Origin: Paramesorhizobium sp049065735
GTDB taxonomy: Bacteria > Pseudomonadota > Alphaproteobacteria > Rhizobiales > Rhizobiaceae
Assembly (NCBI RefSeq): GCF_049065735.1
Contig: NZ_JBAKHD010000003.1
Span: forward strand, 62,001 to 126,000
DNA length: 64,000 nt
Direction: 5' to 3'
The notes under the pieces are model-generated. The model saw only the letters and a list, made by a program, of their open reading frames with translations, was not told the DNA's origin and did no database searches. This document shows, piece after piece, positions 41,292 through 51,086 of this stretch (position 1 is its first letter; each line of letters begins with the position of its first letter). The translations under genes were made by a program, and so were the position numbers.

Positions 41292-44200
41292 TTATTCGGC
41301 CGCAATACTCATCCGCATGCGCTCCATCTCTTCCAGCGCGCGGCGGTATTCCACCGGCATGACCTTCACGAATTTCGGGCGGTACGCCTCCCAATTGTCG
41401 AGAATGTCCTTGGCGCGCGCCGAGCCCGTATAGTGCAGATGGTTCGAGATCAGCTGCACCAGCCGCTCCTCGTCATGATGCGTCATATTGGCGGAAACGT
41501 CGACCCGGCCCTTGTGCATGAGGTCGCCGCCATGATGGTGCAGCTTTTCGAGGATGTCGTCCTCTTCCGGCACCGGCTCCAGCTCGACCATCGCCATGTT
41601 GCAGCGCTGCGCGAAGTCACCCGCCTCGTCGAGCACATAGGCGACGCCCCCCGACATGCCCGCCGCGAAGTTGCGGCCCGTCTGGCCGATGACGACCACC
41701 ACGCCGCCGGTCATATATTCGCAGCCATGGTCACCCACGCCCTCGACAACCGCCACCGCGCCGGAATTGCGCACGGCGAAGCGCTCACCGGCAACGCCGC
41801 TGAAATAGGCCTCGCCTTCGACCGCGCCGTAAAGCGCCGTATTGCCGGCGATGATCGATTCCGCCGCGACGATTTTCGCGTCTTCCGGCGGGCGGATGGT
41901 AATGATACCGCCCGAAAGGCCCTTGCCGACATAATCATTGCCGTCGCCGATAAGGTCAATCGAGATGCCATGCGCCAGGAACGCCCCGAAGGATTGGCCC
42001 GCCGTGCCGCGCAGCGTGATCGAGATCGTATCCTCGGGCAGTCCCTTGTGGCGGTAGCGCTTGGCCACCTCGCCCGAGAGCATCGCGCCCACCGAACGGT
42101 CGACATTCTTGACCGGCAGCTCGATCTTGACCGGCGTCTTGTTCTCAAGCGCCGGCTTGGCGAGCTCGATCAGCTTGCGGTCGAGCACATCCTCGATGGG
42201 GTGATGCTGGCGCTGCGTCCAGTAAATCTCCTCCTTCGGCGCATCCGGCTTGAAGAAGATGCGGCTGAAATCGAGGCCGCGGGCCTTCCAGTGGTCGATC
42301 ATCGCCTGCTTTTCAAGAAGATCGGTCTCGCCGATGATCTGCTCAAGCTTGGTATACCCCATCGCCGCCAGATATTCGCGCACCTCTTCCGCCAGATAGA
42401 AGAAGAAGTTGATGACATGCTCCGGCGTGCCCTTAAAGCGCTTGCGCAAGACGGGGTCCTGCGTCGCCACGCCTACGGGACAAGTGTTGAGATGGCACTT
42501 GCGCATCATGATGCAGCCCGCCGCGATCAGCGGCGCGGTGGCGAAGCCGAACTCATCCGCGCCGAGCAGCGCGCCGACAATGACGTCGCGGCCGGTGCGA
42601 AGCCCGCCATCCACCTGCAACGCCACGCGGGAGCGAAGCCCGTTCAGCACCAGCGTCTGGTGCGTTTCGGCAAGGCCCATCTCCCATGGGGAGCCGGCAT
42701 GTTTCAGCGAGGTGAGCGGCGAAGCGCCCGTGCCGCCGTCATAGCCGGAAATGGTGATATGGTCGGCGCGCGCCTTGGCGACACCGGCGGCTACCGTGCC
42801 GACGCCCACTTCCGACACCAGCTTGACCGAGACATCCGCCGCCGGATTGACGTTCTTCAGGTCATAGATCAGCTGCGCCAGATCCTCGATGGAATAGATG
42901 TCATGGTGCGGCGGCGGCGAGATGAGGCCGACGCCCGGCGTCGAATGCCGCGTCTTGGCGATGGTCGCATCAACCTTATGGCCGGGCAGCTGACCGCCCT
43001 CGCCGGGCTTGGCACCCTGCGCCACCTTGATCTGCATCACGTCGGAATTGACGAGATATTCCGTCGTCACACCGAAGCGGCCGGATGCTATCTGCTTGAT
43101 GGCCGAGCGCTCCGGGTTCGGCTTGCCGTTCGGCAGCGGGTAGAAGCGATCCGGCTCCTCGCCGCCCTCGCCCGTGTTCGACTTGCCGCCGATCCGGTTC
43201 ATGGCGATGGCCAGCGTCGTATGCGCCTCTCTGCTGATCGAGCCGAAGGACATCGCCCCGGTCGAGAAGCGCTTGACGATTTCCGCCGCCGGCTCCACTT
43301 CCTCCAGCGGCACCGGCTTAACCCCGCGCTCCTCAGCACTCTTGATATGGAACAAGCCGCGAATGCTCTTCGCCGCCGCCGACTGGCTGTTCACCATGTC
43401 GGAATATTCCTTGAACGTCTTCGGGTTCTCGGTGCGCACCGCATGCTGCAGCTTCGCCACTGCATCCGGCGTCCACTGATGCGCCTCGCCGCGCATGCGG
43501 TAGGCATATTCGCCGCCGACATCGAGCGTCGAGATCAGCACCGGGTCCTTGCCGAAGGCGTCAAGATGGCGGCGCACCGTCTCCTCGGCGATTTCCTCCA
43601 GCCCGACGCCCTCGATGGTGGTCGCGGTGCCGGTGAAGAATTTGTCGACGAACTCCGTTTTCAGCCCCACCGCGTCGAAAATCTGCGCGCCGCAATAGGA
43701 CTGGTAGGTCGAGATGCCCATCTTGGACATGACCTTGAGGATGCCCTTGCCGATGGATTTGATGTAGCGGTAAACGAGCTCATGCTCATCCACCTCAGGC
43801 GGGAATTCCTTGCGCCGATGCATCTCCAGCAGCGTGTCGAAGGCGAGATAGGGGTTGATCGCCTCCGCGCCATAGCCGGCAAGGCAGCAGAAATGATGCA
43901 CCTCGCGCGGCTCGCCCGACTCCACCACAAGCCCGACCGAGGTGCGCTGCCCCTTGCGGATCAGGTGATGATGCACCGCCGCCGTCGCCAGCAGCGCCGG
44001 GATCGGGATGCGGTCCGGCCCGACCTGCCGGTCGGAGAGGATGATGATGTTATAGCCGCCATGCACCGCCGCTTCCGCACGGTCGCACAGCCGCTCGATG
44101 GCCCCGGCCATGCCCGCCGGGCCTTCCGCCGCGTTGTAGGTGATGTCAAGCGTCTTGGTGTCGAACCGGTCCTCGGTATGGCCGATGGAGCGGATCTTTT

Positions 44201-46037
44201 CGAGATCGCCATTGGTCAGGATCGGCTGGCGCACTTCCAGCCGCTTGCGCCGCGAGGTGCCGACCAGATCGAAGATGTTCGGGCGCGGGCCGATGAAGGA
44301 GACGAGGCTCATCACCAGCTCCTCGCGGATCGGGTCGATGGGCGGGTTCGTCACCTGCGCGAAATTCTGCTTGAAATAGGTGTAGAGCAGCTTCGACTTG
44401 TCCGACATCGCCGAAATCGGCGTATCGGTGCCCATCGAGCCGATGGCCTCCTGCCCCGTGGTCGCCATCGGCGCCATCAGGATCTTCGTATCCTCCTGCG
44501 TGTAGCCGAAGGTCTGCTGCCGGTCGATGAGGCTCACATCCTTGCGCAGCGCGCGCGGCTCCACGGGGCTGAGGTCCTCAAGGATCAGCTGCGTGTTCTT
44601 CAGCCACTGCTTGTAGGGATGGCGCGTCGCGATCTCGGACTTGATCTCATCGTCCGAGATGATGCGTCCCTTGACGAGATCGATCAGCAGCATCTTGCCC
44701 GGCTGCAAGCGCCACTTCTTGACCACATGCTTGTCCTCCACCGGCAGCACGCCCGCCTCCGAGGCGAGAATCACGCGGTCGTCGTCGGTGACAATATAGC
44801 GGGCCGGACGCAGACCGTTGCGGTCCAGCGTCGCGCCGATCTGGCGGCCATCGGTGAAGCATAGGGCGGCCGGGCCGTCCCACGGCTCCATCAGCGCGGC
44901 ATGATACTCATAGAACGCCTTGCGGTCTGCATCCATCAGCTTGTTGCCGGCCCATGCCTCCGGCACCAGCATCATCATGGCATGCGCCAGCTTGTAGCCG
45001 CCCTGAAACAGGAATTCGAGCGCATTGTCGAAGCAGGCCGTGTCCGACTGCCCCTCATAGGAGATCGGCCACAGCTTGGAAATGTTGTTACCGAACAGCT
45101 CGGAATCGACCGACGCCTGCCGCGCCGCCATCCAGTTGTTGTTGCCGCGCACCGTGTTGATCTCACCATTATGCGCGACCATGCGGTACGGATGGGCGAG
45201 CTTCCACGACGGGAAGGTGTTGGTCGAGAAGCGCTGGTGGACGAGGATCAGCGCGGATTCAAAACGCGGATCGTTCAAGTCCTTATAGTAAGCACCCACC
45301 TGGTTGGCGAGGAACATGCCTTTGTAGACAATGGTGCGCGACGACAGCGACACGCAATAGGCGCCCACATCCTTGTTGTTGTTCTCCGCATAGATGCGGC
45401 CGGAGATGACCTTGCGCAGAAGATAAAGCCGCGCTTCATATTCCTCGTCGTCATCGATATCGGGCGTGCGGCCGATGAAGACCTGCCGATGGTAAGGCTC
45501 GGCTGCGACGATCTCGGGCGCCTTGGAAAGGCAGGAATTGTCGACCGGCACGTCGCGGAAACCGATGACCGGCAATCCTTCAGACTGCGCCGACTCGCGG
45601 ATGATCTCGTCAATATGCGCCCGCGCATCCGCATCCTGCGGCATGAACCAGTGGCCGACGCCATATTGCCCCGCCGGAGGCAGGTCGACGCCCTGCTTCG
45701 CCATCTCCTCGCGGAAGAAGCGGTCGGGAATCTGCACCAGCACACCCGCGCCGTCGCCCACCAGCGGGTCGGCCCCCACCGCGCCGCGATGCGTCAGGTT
45801 TTCGAGCATGAACAGCCCGTCCTTGACGATCTGGTGCGACTTCACGCCCTTCATCTGCGCGATGAAGCCGACGCCGCAGGCATCATGCTCGTTGCGCGGG
45901 TCGTAAAGACCCTGTCGCGCCGGCAACCCGGCGAGCGTCGTTCGGTTCGGAGTTCGCGACGTTTTGGCGGCTTTGACCGCACGGTTCTGCACGCCCTCGA
46001 GAAGCTCGGGTGATACAGATGGCGTCAAGTCCGTCAT
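41292..46037 (-). CDS. gltB: glutamate synthase large (alpha) subunit
   Basis: Main ammonium-assimilation enzyme with GltD: glutamine plus 2-oxoglutarate gives two glutamates. The 1581-residue protein has a propeptide before the class II amidotransferase nucleophile (DACGVGFIAQMKG, Cys about residue 54), the FMN-binding synthase domain (STGAMSFGSISREAHTTLAIAMNRIGGKSNTGEGGEE), 3Fe-4S cysteines in CIMMRKCHLNTCPVGVATQ, and a C-terminal beta-helix (YMTGGVVVVIGQTGRNFAAGMSGG). ATG 46037 lies eight bases from GGAGG; ATG 46043 is too close to it. Confidence 0.96.
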   Translation of the reverse strand: MTDLTPSVSPELLEGVQNRAVKAAKTSRTPNRTTLAGLPARQGLYDPRNEHDACGVGFIAQMKGVKSHQIVKDGLFMLENLTHRGAVGADPLVGDGAGVLVQIPDRFFREEMAKQGVDLPPAGQYGVGHWFMPQDADARAHIDEIIRESAQSEGLPVIGFRDVPVDNSCLSKAPEIVAAEPYHRQVFIGRTPDIDDDEEYEARLYLLRKVISGRIYAENNNKDVGAYCVSLSSRTIVYKGMFLANQVGAYYKDLNDPRFESALILVHQRFSTNTFPSWKLAHPYRMVAHNGEINTVRGNNNWMAARQASVDSELFGNNISKLWPISYEGQSDTACFDNALEFLFQGGYKLAHAMMMLVPEAWAGNKLMDADRKAFYEYHAALMEPWDGPAALCFTDGRQIGATLDRNGLRPARYIVTDDDRVILASEAGVLPVEDKHVVKKWRLQPGKMLLIDLVKGRIISDDEIKSEIATRHPYKQWLKNTQLILEDLSPVEPRALRKDVSLIDRQQTFGYTQEDTKILMAPMATTGQEAIGSMGTDTPISAMSDKSKLLYTYFKQNFAQVTNPPIDPIREELVMSLVSFIGPRPNIFDLVGTSRRKRLEVRQPILTNGDLEKIRSIGHTEDRFDTKTLDITYNAAEGPAGMAGAIERLCDRAEAAVHGGYNIIILSDRQVGPDRIPIPALLATAAVHHHLIRKGQRTSVGLVVESGEPREVHHFCCLAGYGAEAINPYLAFDTLLEMHRRKEFPPEVDEHELVYRYIKSIGKGILKVMSKMGISTYQSYCGAQIFDAVGLKTEFVDKFFTGTATTIEGVGLEEIAEETVRRHLDAFGKDPVLISTLDVGGEYAYRMRGEAHQWTPDAVAKLQHAVRTENPKTFKEYSDMVNSQSAAAKSIRGLFHIKSAEERGVKPVPLEEVEPAAEIVKRFSTGAMSFGSISREAHTTLAIAMNRIGGKSNTGEGGEEPDRFYPLPNGKPNPERSAIKQIASGRFGVTTEYLVNSDVMQIKVAQGAKPGEGGQLPGHKVDATIAKTRHSTPGVGLISPPPHHDIYSIEDLAQLIYDLKNVNPAADVSVKLVSEVGVGTVAAGVAKARADHITISGYDGGTGASPLTSLKHAGSPWEMGLAETHQTLVLNGLRSRVALQVDGGLRTGRDVIVGALLGADEFGFATAPLIAAGCIMMRKCHLNTCPVGVATQDPVLRKRFKGTPEHVINFFFYLAEEVREYLAAMGYTKLEQIIGETDLLEKQAMIDHWKARGLDFSRIFFKPDAPKEEIYWTQRQHHPIEDVLDRKLIELAKPALENKTPVKIELPVKNVDRSVGAMLSGEVAKRYRHKGLPEDTISITLRGTAGQSFGAFLAHGISIDLIGDGNDYVGKGLSGGIITIRPPEDAKIVAAESIIAGNTALYGAVEGEAYFSGVAGERFAVRNSGAVAVVEGVGDHGCEYMTGGVVVVIGQTGRNFAAGMSGGVAYVLDEAGDFAQRCNMAMVELEPVPEEDDILEKLHHHGGDLMHKGRVDVSANMTHHDEERLVQLISNHLHYTGSARAKDILDNWEAYRPKFVKVMPVEYRRALEEMERMRMSIAAE

Positions 46038-46534
46038 CGTCATTTCCTCCTGAAAGGCCCTATCGGGCGGTCGTTCTTGATCCGGGGGGAATATGACCGA
46101 TTCCACCCCGGCGTCCATGTGGCATATGACTGCAAGAGCATTTTGGACCGCGAGGCAATTCACGTTTTCGCCCGCATGTCCCAAGCGCCATTGCGCCGCG
46201 CAAACCGGCGCCGGAGCTGTTGTTCGGCTCCGCCACCGGTCAAATAAGACAGCAATGCTGTCCTATATTCTATGGCAGAAATTATGCCCGATCACAAGAT
46301 GGAAAAGCAAAATAAAATCGCCAACTTTGTAATATTATTGCGCAAACCGATTTTTCTCCATTGCTGAAATTGCTTATCCAGCGTTTTTCGCCATAAAATT
46401 GCCACCGAATAGACAAATTCCCTAGGGAAAAATTGTACGTCTTCGCTCTACCCATTCACCCCTTCTCTCTGGACAGCCGCGCCGTGGGGGTGCAAGAACC
46501 CTCGCGATCATCAAGGGTATGCGGGAGAAAGCAC
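46038..46534. other. divergent promoter region of gltB and threonine aldolase
   Basis: A 497-base gap with no supported gene. The first 200 bases are GC-rich; 46260-46440 is markedly AT-rich (ATATTCTATGG, AATATTATTGCGC), fitting promoters for the divergent gltB and aldolase genes. No riboswitch or clear operator was recognised. Confidence 0.5.
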
Positions 46535-47584
46535 ATGAATTTCGCATCGGACAATTGGGCGGGCGCACATCCAAAGGTGGCCGAGAGCCTGGTCCGCCAT
46601 GCGGGCGGGTTTGGGGCGGCCTATGGCGCGAGCGATATCGACCGCGCGGTTGAGAAACGCTTCAACGAATTGTTCGAGCGCGAAGTGGCGGTGTTCTTCG
46701 TCGCGACCGGCACGGCGGCCAATTCGCTGGCGCTCGCGAGCGTCAACCGACCGGGCGGCGTTTCCTTCTGCCATCGCGAAGCCCATGTCATCGAGGATGA
46801 ATGCGGCGCGCCGGAGTATTTCACCGGCGGCGCACGTCTGCATCCGGTGGACGGCGCGCTCGGGCGCATCGACCCGGCCAATCTCCAGCGCGAACTGAAA
46901 CGCTTCAACCCCGGCTTCGTCCATGCCGGCCAGCCCATGGCCGTCTCAATCACGCAGGCCACCGAGGTCGGCACCCTCTATGGCCTTGACGATATAGCCC
47001 GCATCTCCGCCGTCTGCCGCGACCACGGCCTGCCGCTGCATATGGACGGCGCGCGCTTCGCCAATGCGCTGGTTTCGCTTGGGTGTTCCCCGGCGGATAT
47101 GACCTGGCGGCAAGGCGTGGACATCGTCTCCTTCGGCGGCACGAAGAATGGCTGCTGGTGCGCCGAGGCGCTGGTGTTTATGGACCCGTCGCAGGCCAAG
47201 GACCTGCCCTTCATCCGCAAGCGCGCCGCCCAGCTCTTTTCCAAGACCCGCTTCATCGCCGCCCAGTTCGAAGCCTATCTCGACGGCAGCCTCTGGCTGG
47301 AACTCGCGACCCACGCCAACGCCATGGCGCAGCGGCTCGCCGGCCATATCCGCGCCTCGCAGCAGCTCCGCCTCGCCTGGGAGCCGCAGGCAAATGAAGT
47401 CTTCGCGATCATGAAGAAGAGCGTCTACGAAAAATTGCAGGCGCAGGGCGCCGTCTTTTACGACTGGAACCCGCCGCATTCCGAGATGGACCGCGTGGCG
47501 GAAGACGAAACCTTCGCTCGCTTCGTGACGAGCTTCGCTACCTCGGAGGAAGAGGTGGATCGGTTCGGAGCGTTGGTTGCCTGA
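46535..47584 (+). CDS. ltaE: low-specificity L-threonine aldolase
   Basis: PLP enzyme splitting threonine or allo-threonine into glycine and acetaldehyde. The 349-residue protein has MNFASDNWAGAHPKV at the start, VFFVATGTAANSLAL, HREAHVIEDECGAPEYFTGGARL, PLHMDGARFANAL and the PLP Lys in DIVSFGGTKNGCWCAEAL, all typical. ATG 46535 has GGGAGAAAGCAC upstream; the longer frame from 46433 is rejected. Tetrahydrofolate-independent, monocistronic. Confidence 0.9.
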   Translation: MNFASDNWAGAHPKVAESLVRHAGGFGAAYGASDIDRAVEKRFNELFEREVAVFFVATGTAANSLALASVNRPGGVSFCHREAHVIEDECGAPEYFTGGARLHPVDGALGRIDPANLQRELKRFNPGFVHAGQPMAVSITQATEVGTLYGLDDIARISAVCRDHGLPLHMDGARFANALVSLGCSPADMTWRQGVDIVSFGGTKNGCWCAEALVFMDPSQAKDLPFIRKRAAQLFSKTRFIAAQFEAYLDGSLWLELATHANAMAQRLAGHIRASQQLRLAWEPQANEVFAIMKKSVYEKLQAQGAVFYDWNPPHSEMDRVAEDETFARFVTSFATSEEEVDRFGALVA

Positions 47585-47590
47585 CGCGAC

Positions 47591-47740
47591 GCCCCTCCCT
47601 CCCCCCTTGCGGGGAGGGTGGCCCGAAGGGTCGGGTGGGGGTGGTGACGTCGTACCACGATCTCAGAAGAGGTAGAAGCGGCGCCACCCCCATCCGCCCG
47701 CTAACGCGGGCACCTTCCCCGCAAGGGGGAAGGAGGGCGC
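47591..47740. repeat. dispersed palindromic repeat, family A copy 4
   Basis: Between the convergent threonine aldolase and hsp20 genes: CCTCCCCCCTTGCGGGGAGG at the left, ACCCCCATCCGCCCGCTAAC then GCGGGCACC, and CCTTCCCCGCAAGGGGGAAGG at the right, with GGTGGGGGTGG facing CCACCCCC. Confidence 0.75.
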
Positions 47741-47745
47741 TAAGC

Positions 47746-48216
47746 TTACTCAGCAGCCTTCGTCTCGATCGCCTTGGCCTTCTCGGAGGAAAGCACCTCC
47801 ACGGCGATCTTGCGCGGCTTCATCCCCTCGGGGATTTCGCGCTTGAGATCGATATGCAGCAACCCGTTCTTCAGGCTCGCACCGGTGACCTCCACGAAGT
47901 CGGCAAGCTGGAAGCGACGCTCGAACGCGCGTGAGGCAATGCCGCGATAGAGGAACTGGCGCTGCTCGCCGCCGTTCTCCTCGGCCTTCTGGCCCTTGAT
48001 GGTCAGCTGGTTGCGATGAGCCTCGATTTCGATCTCATCCTCGGAAAAACCCGCGACCGCCATCGTAATGCGATAGGCATTCTCACCCGTCCGCTCGATA
48101 TTATACGGCGGATAGGCGGGCGCGCCCTCGGGTGCGCTAAGCGAATCGAGCATCGTGAAGAGCCGGTCGAAGCCGACTGTGGAACGGTAAAGCGGTGAAA
48201 AATCAACGTGACGCAT
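47746..48216 (-). CDS. Hsp20 small heat-shock protein (IbpA-like)
   Basis: ATP-independent holdase chaperone of 156 residues. N-terminus FSPLYRSTVGFDRLFTMLDSL is the rhizobial class A/IbpA pattern. The alpha-crystallin domain runs from YPPYNIERTGENAYRITMAVAGFSEDEIEIEAHRNQLTIKGQK to GIASRAFERRFQLADFVEVTGASLKNGLLHIDLKREIPEGMKPRKI, with the IPEG motif. It is monocistronic. A sigma-32-like element and a probable RNA thermometer precede it, so heat induction would be both transcriptional and translational. Confidence 0.93.
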   Translation of the reverse strand: MRHVDFSPLYRSTVGFDRLFTMLDSLSAPEGAPAYPPYNIERTGENAYRITMAVAGFSEDEIEIEAHRNQLTIKGQKAEENGGEQRQFLYRGIASRAFERRFQLADFVEVTGASLKNGLLHIDLKREIPEGMKPRKIAVEVLSSEKAKAIETKAAE

Positions 48217-48310
48217 GGTAAAAGCCCTCCTTTAGAGCGACGTTTTGCGTTGTGGCTGAACGATAGTTCCCAATTCGGCGAACCTCTGAGCCAGCGGCCC
48301 CATCTGGCGA
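48217..48310 (-). ncRNA. probable ROSE RNA thermometer of hsp20
   Basis: The hsp20 5' region on the minus strand has GTCGCTCTAAAGGAGGGC immediately before the start: the UCGCU element can pair with the AGGAGGG ribosome site in a small hairpin with weak pairs, the hallmark of ROSE elements known on rhizobial small heat-shock genes. Upstream stems (GGTTCGCCGAA, GGCTCAG region) fit the preceding helices. A CTTGAAA box at 48350-48344 is a candidate heat-shock sigma -35 site giving a leader of about this length. Family fit is by eye. Confidence 0.55.
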
Positions 48311-48541
48311 CCGCAACCAAGATTTGGGTTTGGCGTTTTGTGATTTCAAGACCGGAGCACGGTCCCCAAAATAGGCAGACTTTTTGGATCGGATCATGCG
48401 ACCAGCCAATAAAACAGACAGTCACATTTTTTGTTTGTGCATAGTGCTGAATGCCAGATGAATGCCGCCTTCGGCCTCTATTCAGGAAGCCGGAGCTAGT
48501 CTCCAACCATGTCCGGAGCGTTCCGGAATCGAGAGGGAAAA

Positions 48542-48949
48542 ATGATGAAAAAGGCTGTCCTAGCCATTGCCGCCGCCACGATGCTTGGCCTCGGTATTTC
48601 CGCCCCTGCTGCCCCCGCCTTCGCGCAAGGCTGGTACGATGATGCCCCTCCCCCGCCGCGCTGGGGCCATGAGCGGCGCGACCGCGACTGGCGCCGTGAT
48701 CGCGACCGCGATAGCTATGGCCGTCCGCGGATGATGGGCCCGCGCGAGATCGCCCGCTCGCTGGAGCGCCGCGGCTATAATGTCGGCGATATCGACATGC
48801 GTCGCGGCACTTATTACGTGAAAGCCTCCCGCCACGGCCGCCGCCTTATCCTCATCGTGGATGCCCGCGACGGCCGTATCCTAGACACGCAGCGCGTCGG
48901 CGGCGGCCGTCCGCACCGCACCGGCTTCACCATCGAGGTCAATCCATAA
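48542..48949 (+). CDS. exported Arg/Asp-rich protein, PepSY-like
   Basis: A 135-residue secreted protein: signal peptide MMKKAVLAIAAATMLGLGISAPAAPAFAQG, then a charged segment WGHERRDRDWRRDRDRDSYGRP, then GPREIARSLERRGYNVGDIDMRRGTYYVKASRHGRRLILIVDARDGRILDTQRVGG, which has the PepSY-type pattern of one helix and two or three strands often seen in short alphaproteobacterial periplasmic proteins. ATG 48542 follows GAGAGGGAAAA; ATG 48545 is equally possible. Function unknown. Confidence 0.7.
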   Translation: MMKKAVLAIAAATMLGLGISAPAAPAFAQGWYDDAPPPPRWGHERRDRDWRRDRDRDSYGRPRMMGPREIARSLERRGYNVGDIDMRRGTYYVKASRHGRRLILIVDARDGRILDTQRVGGGRPHRTGFTIEVNP

Positions 48950-49150
48950 CGAAGATACGGCCAGCCGGCTGTAACGTCCCTTCCAGAAGGCTGGCCAAGC
49001 CGGAGGTTTCCACACGGAGCCTCCGGCTTATTGTATAAACACAGTTAATCCCCAGCGGGAAACCTCGCCCTCCCCATTTGACCTTTGCCCTTCGCCAGCC
49101 TATCGATTGGACACATCATGTCGATGGAAATGCGCCAGGGGCGACACCGC

Positions 49151-50128
49151 ATGACTGATTATCTCTTCGAGAGCGATATCAACCGCGCCCCTGCCGGCAC
49201 CCGGTCCGGCATGCTGGAGATGCGTGACGGCAAGGTGCTGCGCTATTCCGTCACGCCAGGCGTCGGCGTCTCGCCGCGCGGTACGGTCATCATTCTCCAT
49301 GGCCGCAACGAATATATCGAGAAATATTTCGAGACCATGGCCGATCTCGCCGCCGGGGGATTGACCGTCGCGACCTTCGACTGGCGCGGGCAAGGCGGGT
49401 CGAGCAGGCTGCTCCGCGATCCCTTACGCGGCCATGTCAATAATTTCGATGACTACGTGCTCGACCTCGGCGAAGTCATGCACGATCTCATCCTGCCGGA
49501 CTGTCCGCCGCCCTATTACATCCTCGCCCATTCGACGGGTGGCCTCATCGCCCTGCTTGCTGCCCCGGCGCTTGCTGGCCATATTCGCCGCATGGTGCTG
49601 ACCGCGCCCTTTCTCGGCCTTCCCGGCTCGCGCCTTGCGATCGGCGGCATCCGCCTTGCCACCCGGACGGCGGGGCTCGTCGGGCTCGGCGGCTATTACG
49701 CCAATGGCCGGCGCGGGGAAGCGCAGCCCTTTGCTGACAATCCCCTGACGAGCGACCCGCGCCGCTTCCTGCGCAACGCCGAAATCATCCGCGATCATCC
49801 GCAACTAGGCTTGGGCGGCCCGACGGCACGCTGGGTTTCATCCGCGCTCCGTGCGATGGATCAGGTGCATGACCATCATTTCATGAGCAATTTCAGCATT
49901 CCCACCCTGATCGTGGCGGCGGGCGCGGATAAGGTCGTCTCGACGCTCACCACCGAGCGCTATGCTGCCCGCCTACGCAATGGCGCGCTGCTCGTCATCG
50001 ACGGCGCGCGCCATGAAATCCTGCAGGAAGCCGATTTTTTCCGCGAGCAACTGCTCGCCGCATTCGATGCGTTCATTCCCGGCTCGGATTTCCTCGAAAT
50101 CGATCAGCCTGCATTCAGGAGTGCATGA
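49151..50128 (+). CDS. alpha/beta hydrolase, lysophospholipase/monoacylglycerol lipase type
   Basis: Predicted serine hydrolase of 325 residues. The fold markers are GTVIILHGRNEYIEKYFETMADLAAGGLTVATFDWRGQGGS, the nucleophile elbow YILAHSTGGLIALL (A-H-S-T-G instead of G-H-S-x-G), the acid in LIVAAGADKVVS and the His in IDGARHEIL. This is the PldB/monoacylglycerol lipase group. No signal peptide. ATG 49151 (MTDYLFESDI) is chosen among several in-frame Met; AGGGG lies nine bases upstream. The substrate is unknown. Confidence 0.82.
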   Translation: MTDYLFESDINRAPAGTRSGMLEMRDGKVLRYSVTPGVGVSPRGTVIILHGRNEYIEKYFETMADLAAGGLTVATFDWRGQGGSSRLLRDPLRGHVNNFDDYVLDLGEVMHDLILPDCPPPYYILAHSTGGLIALLAAPALAGHIRRMVLTAPFLGLPGSRLAIGGIRLATRTAGLVGLGGYYANGRRGEAQPFADNPLTSDPRRFLRNAEIIRDHPQLGLGGPTARWVSSALRAMDQVHDHHFMSNFSIPTLIVAAGADKVVSTLTTERYAARLRNGALLVIDGARHEILQEADFFREQLLAAFDAFIPGSDFLEIDQPAFRSA

Positions 50129-50157
50129 TCCTGTCCGGGCTAAGCAACTTTACCGGA

Positions 50158-50943
50158 TCACGAGTTTAGCAGTTCCAGCGCTGCCCGGTGAAGCTCCGGC
50201 GTGGCGGCGGCGATGATGTCTCCGCCCGTTTCCGCCGGCCCGCCATCCCAGCGCGTCACCACCCCGCCGGCCTTCTCGATAAGGGGAATGAGCGCGACGA
50301 TGTCATAAGGCTGTAGCCCCACCTCGACGGCGATGTCGACGAAACCCAGCGCCACCATGGCGAAGGCATAGCAATCGACGCCATAGCGCGGCAGGCGTAC
50401 CACGGCCTCCAGCCGGTCATAGGCGAGTCGCTTGGCCTCCTTATAGAGCGCGGGCGTGGTGGTGAATAAAGTGGCATCTGCAAGCGCGGTGGTATTGCGT
50501 GTGCTGAGCCGCCGCGCCTCCCTGGCCTCCCCCGCCCGCTCATAATACGACGCCTCGCCATCGCAATAGAAAAGCTCGCCCGTGAAAGGCTGCGACATCA
50601 GCCCGGCTTCCGCCTTGCCATCGACCGTGAGCCCCACCAGCGTTCCCCACACCGGCAGGCCGGAAATGAACGCCCGTGTGCCGTCGATGGGATCGATCAC
50701 CCAGACATGGCTGTGTTCGAGATTTTCCGCGCCATGCTCCTCGCCCAGAATTCCGTGGTCGGGATAGGCCTCGCGGATCACCTTCCGGATCGCCCGCTCC
50801 GCCTCACGGTCGGCTTCCGTCACCGGATCGAAGCCTTCTGCATATTTGTTATGCACTGTTCCGGGCATGCGGAACCGTGGCAGCGTTTCCGCCGTCGCTG
50901 CCGCCGCGATCTTCATGAGAAATGACTTTTCGACGGCCGCCAT
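50158..50943 (-). CDS. hisN: histidinol-phosphate phosphatase, inositol monophosphatase family
   Basis: Removes phosphate from histidinol phosphate in histidine synthesis (HisN type) or acts on related sugar phosphates. The 261-residue protein has the metal motifs GFDPVTEADREAE, GILGEEHG, VIDPIDGTRAFISGLPVWGTLVGL and the last site in QPYDIVALIPLIEKAGGVVTRWDG (here QPYD replaces the usual WD). ATG 50943 has GGGAGGAAGCC upstream. HisN is the common annotation for this alphaproteobacterial type, but inositol phosphatase is possible. Confidence 0.82.
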   Translation of the reverse strand: MAAVEKSFLMKIAAAATAETLPRFRMPGTVHNKYAEGFDPVTEADREAERAIRKVIREAYPDHGILGEEHGAENLEHSHVWVIDPIDGTRAFISGLPVWGTLVGLTVDGKAEAGLMSQPFTGELFYCDGEASYYERAGEAREARRLSTRNTTALADATLFTTTPALYKEAKRLAYDRLEAVVRLPRYGVDCYAFAMVALGFVDIAVEVGLQPYDIVALIPLIEKAGGVVTRWDGGPAETGGDIIAAATPELHRAALELLNS

Positions 50944-51052
50944 GGCTTCCTCCCTCAATTTGCTCGTGGCTGACTGTTATCAGGGCAGATGGCTACAAAT
51001 CCAGCCCAAATTTTGAGCACAAAAACTTATTGCCCAAATTATCACATTTTAG

Positions 51053-51080
51053 CTTGACCGATTTTGCAACGCACCATAAT
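51053..51080 (+). promoter_or_regulatory. promoter of the sRNA gene
   Basis: CTTGAC at 51053-51058 and CATAAT at 51075-51080 are spaced 16 bases apart, close to the alphaproteobacterial sigma-70 pattern. They would start transcription near 51087, just ahead of the sRNA hairpins. Confidence 0.55.
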
Positions 51081-51086
51081 GTGAGC

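Noticed and set aside
41433..44864. 1143-codon plus-strand open frame opposite gltB
   Set aside because: Antisense to glutamate synthase with His/Arg/Ala-rich composition and no motif; shadow of codon bias.
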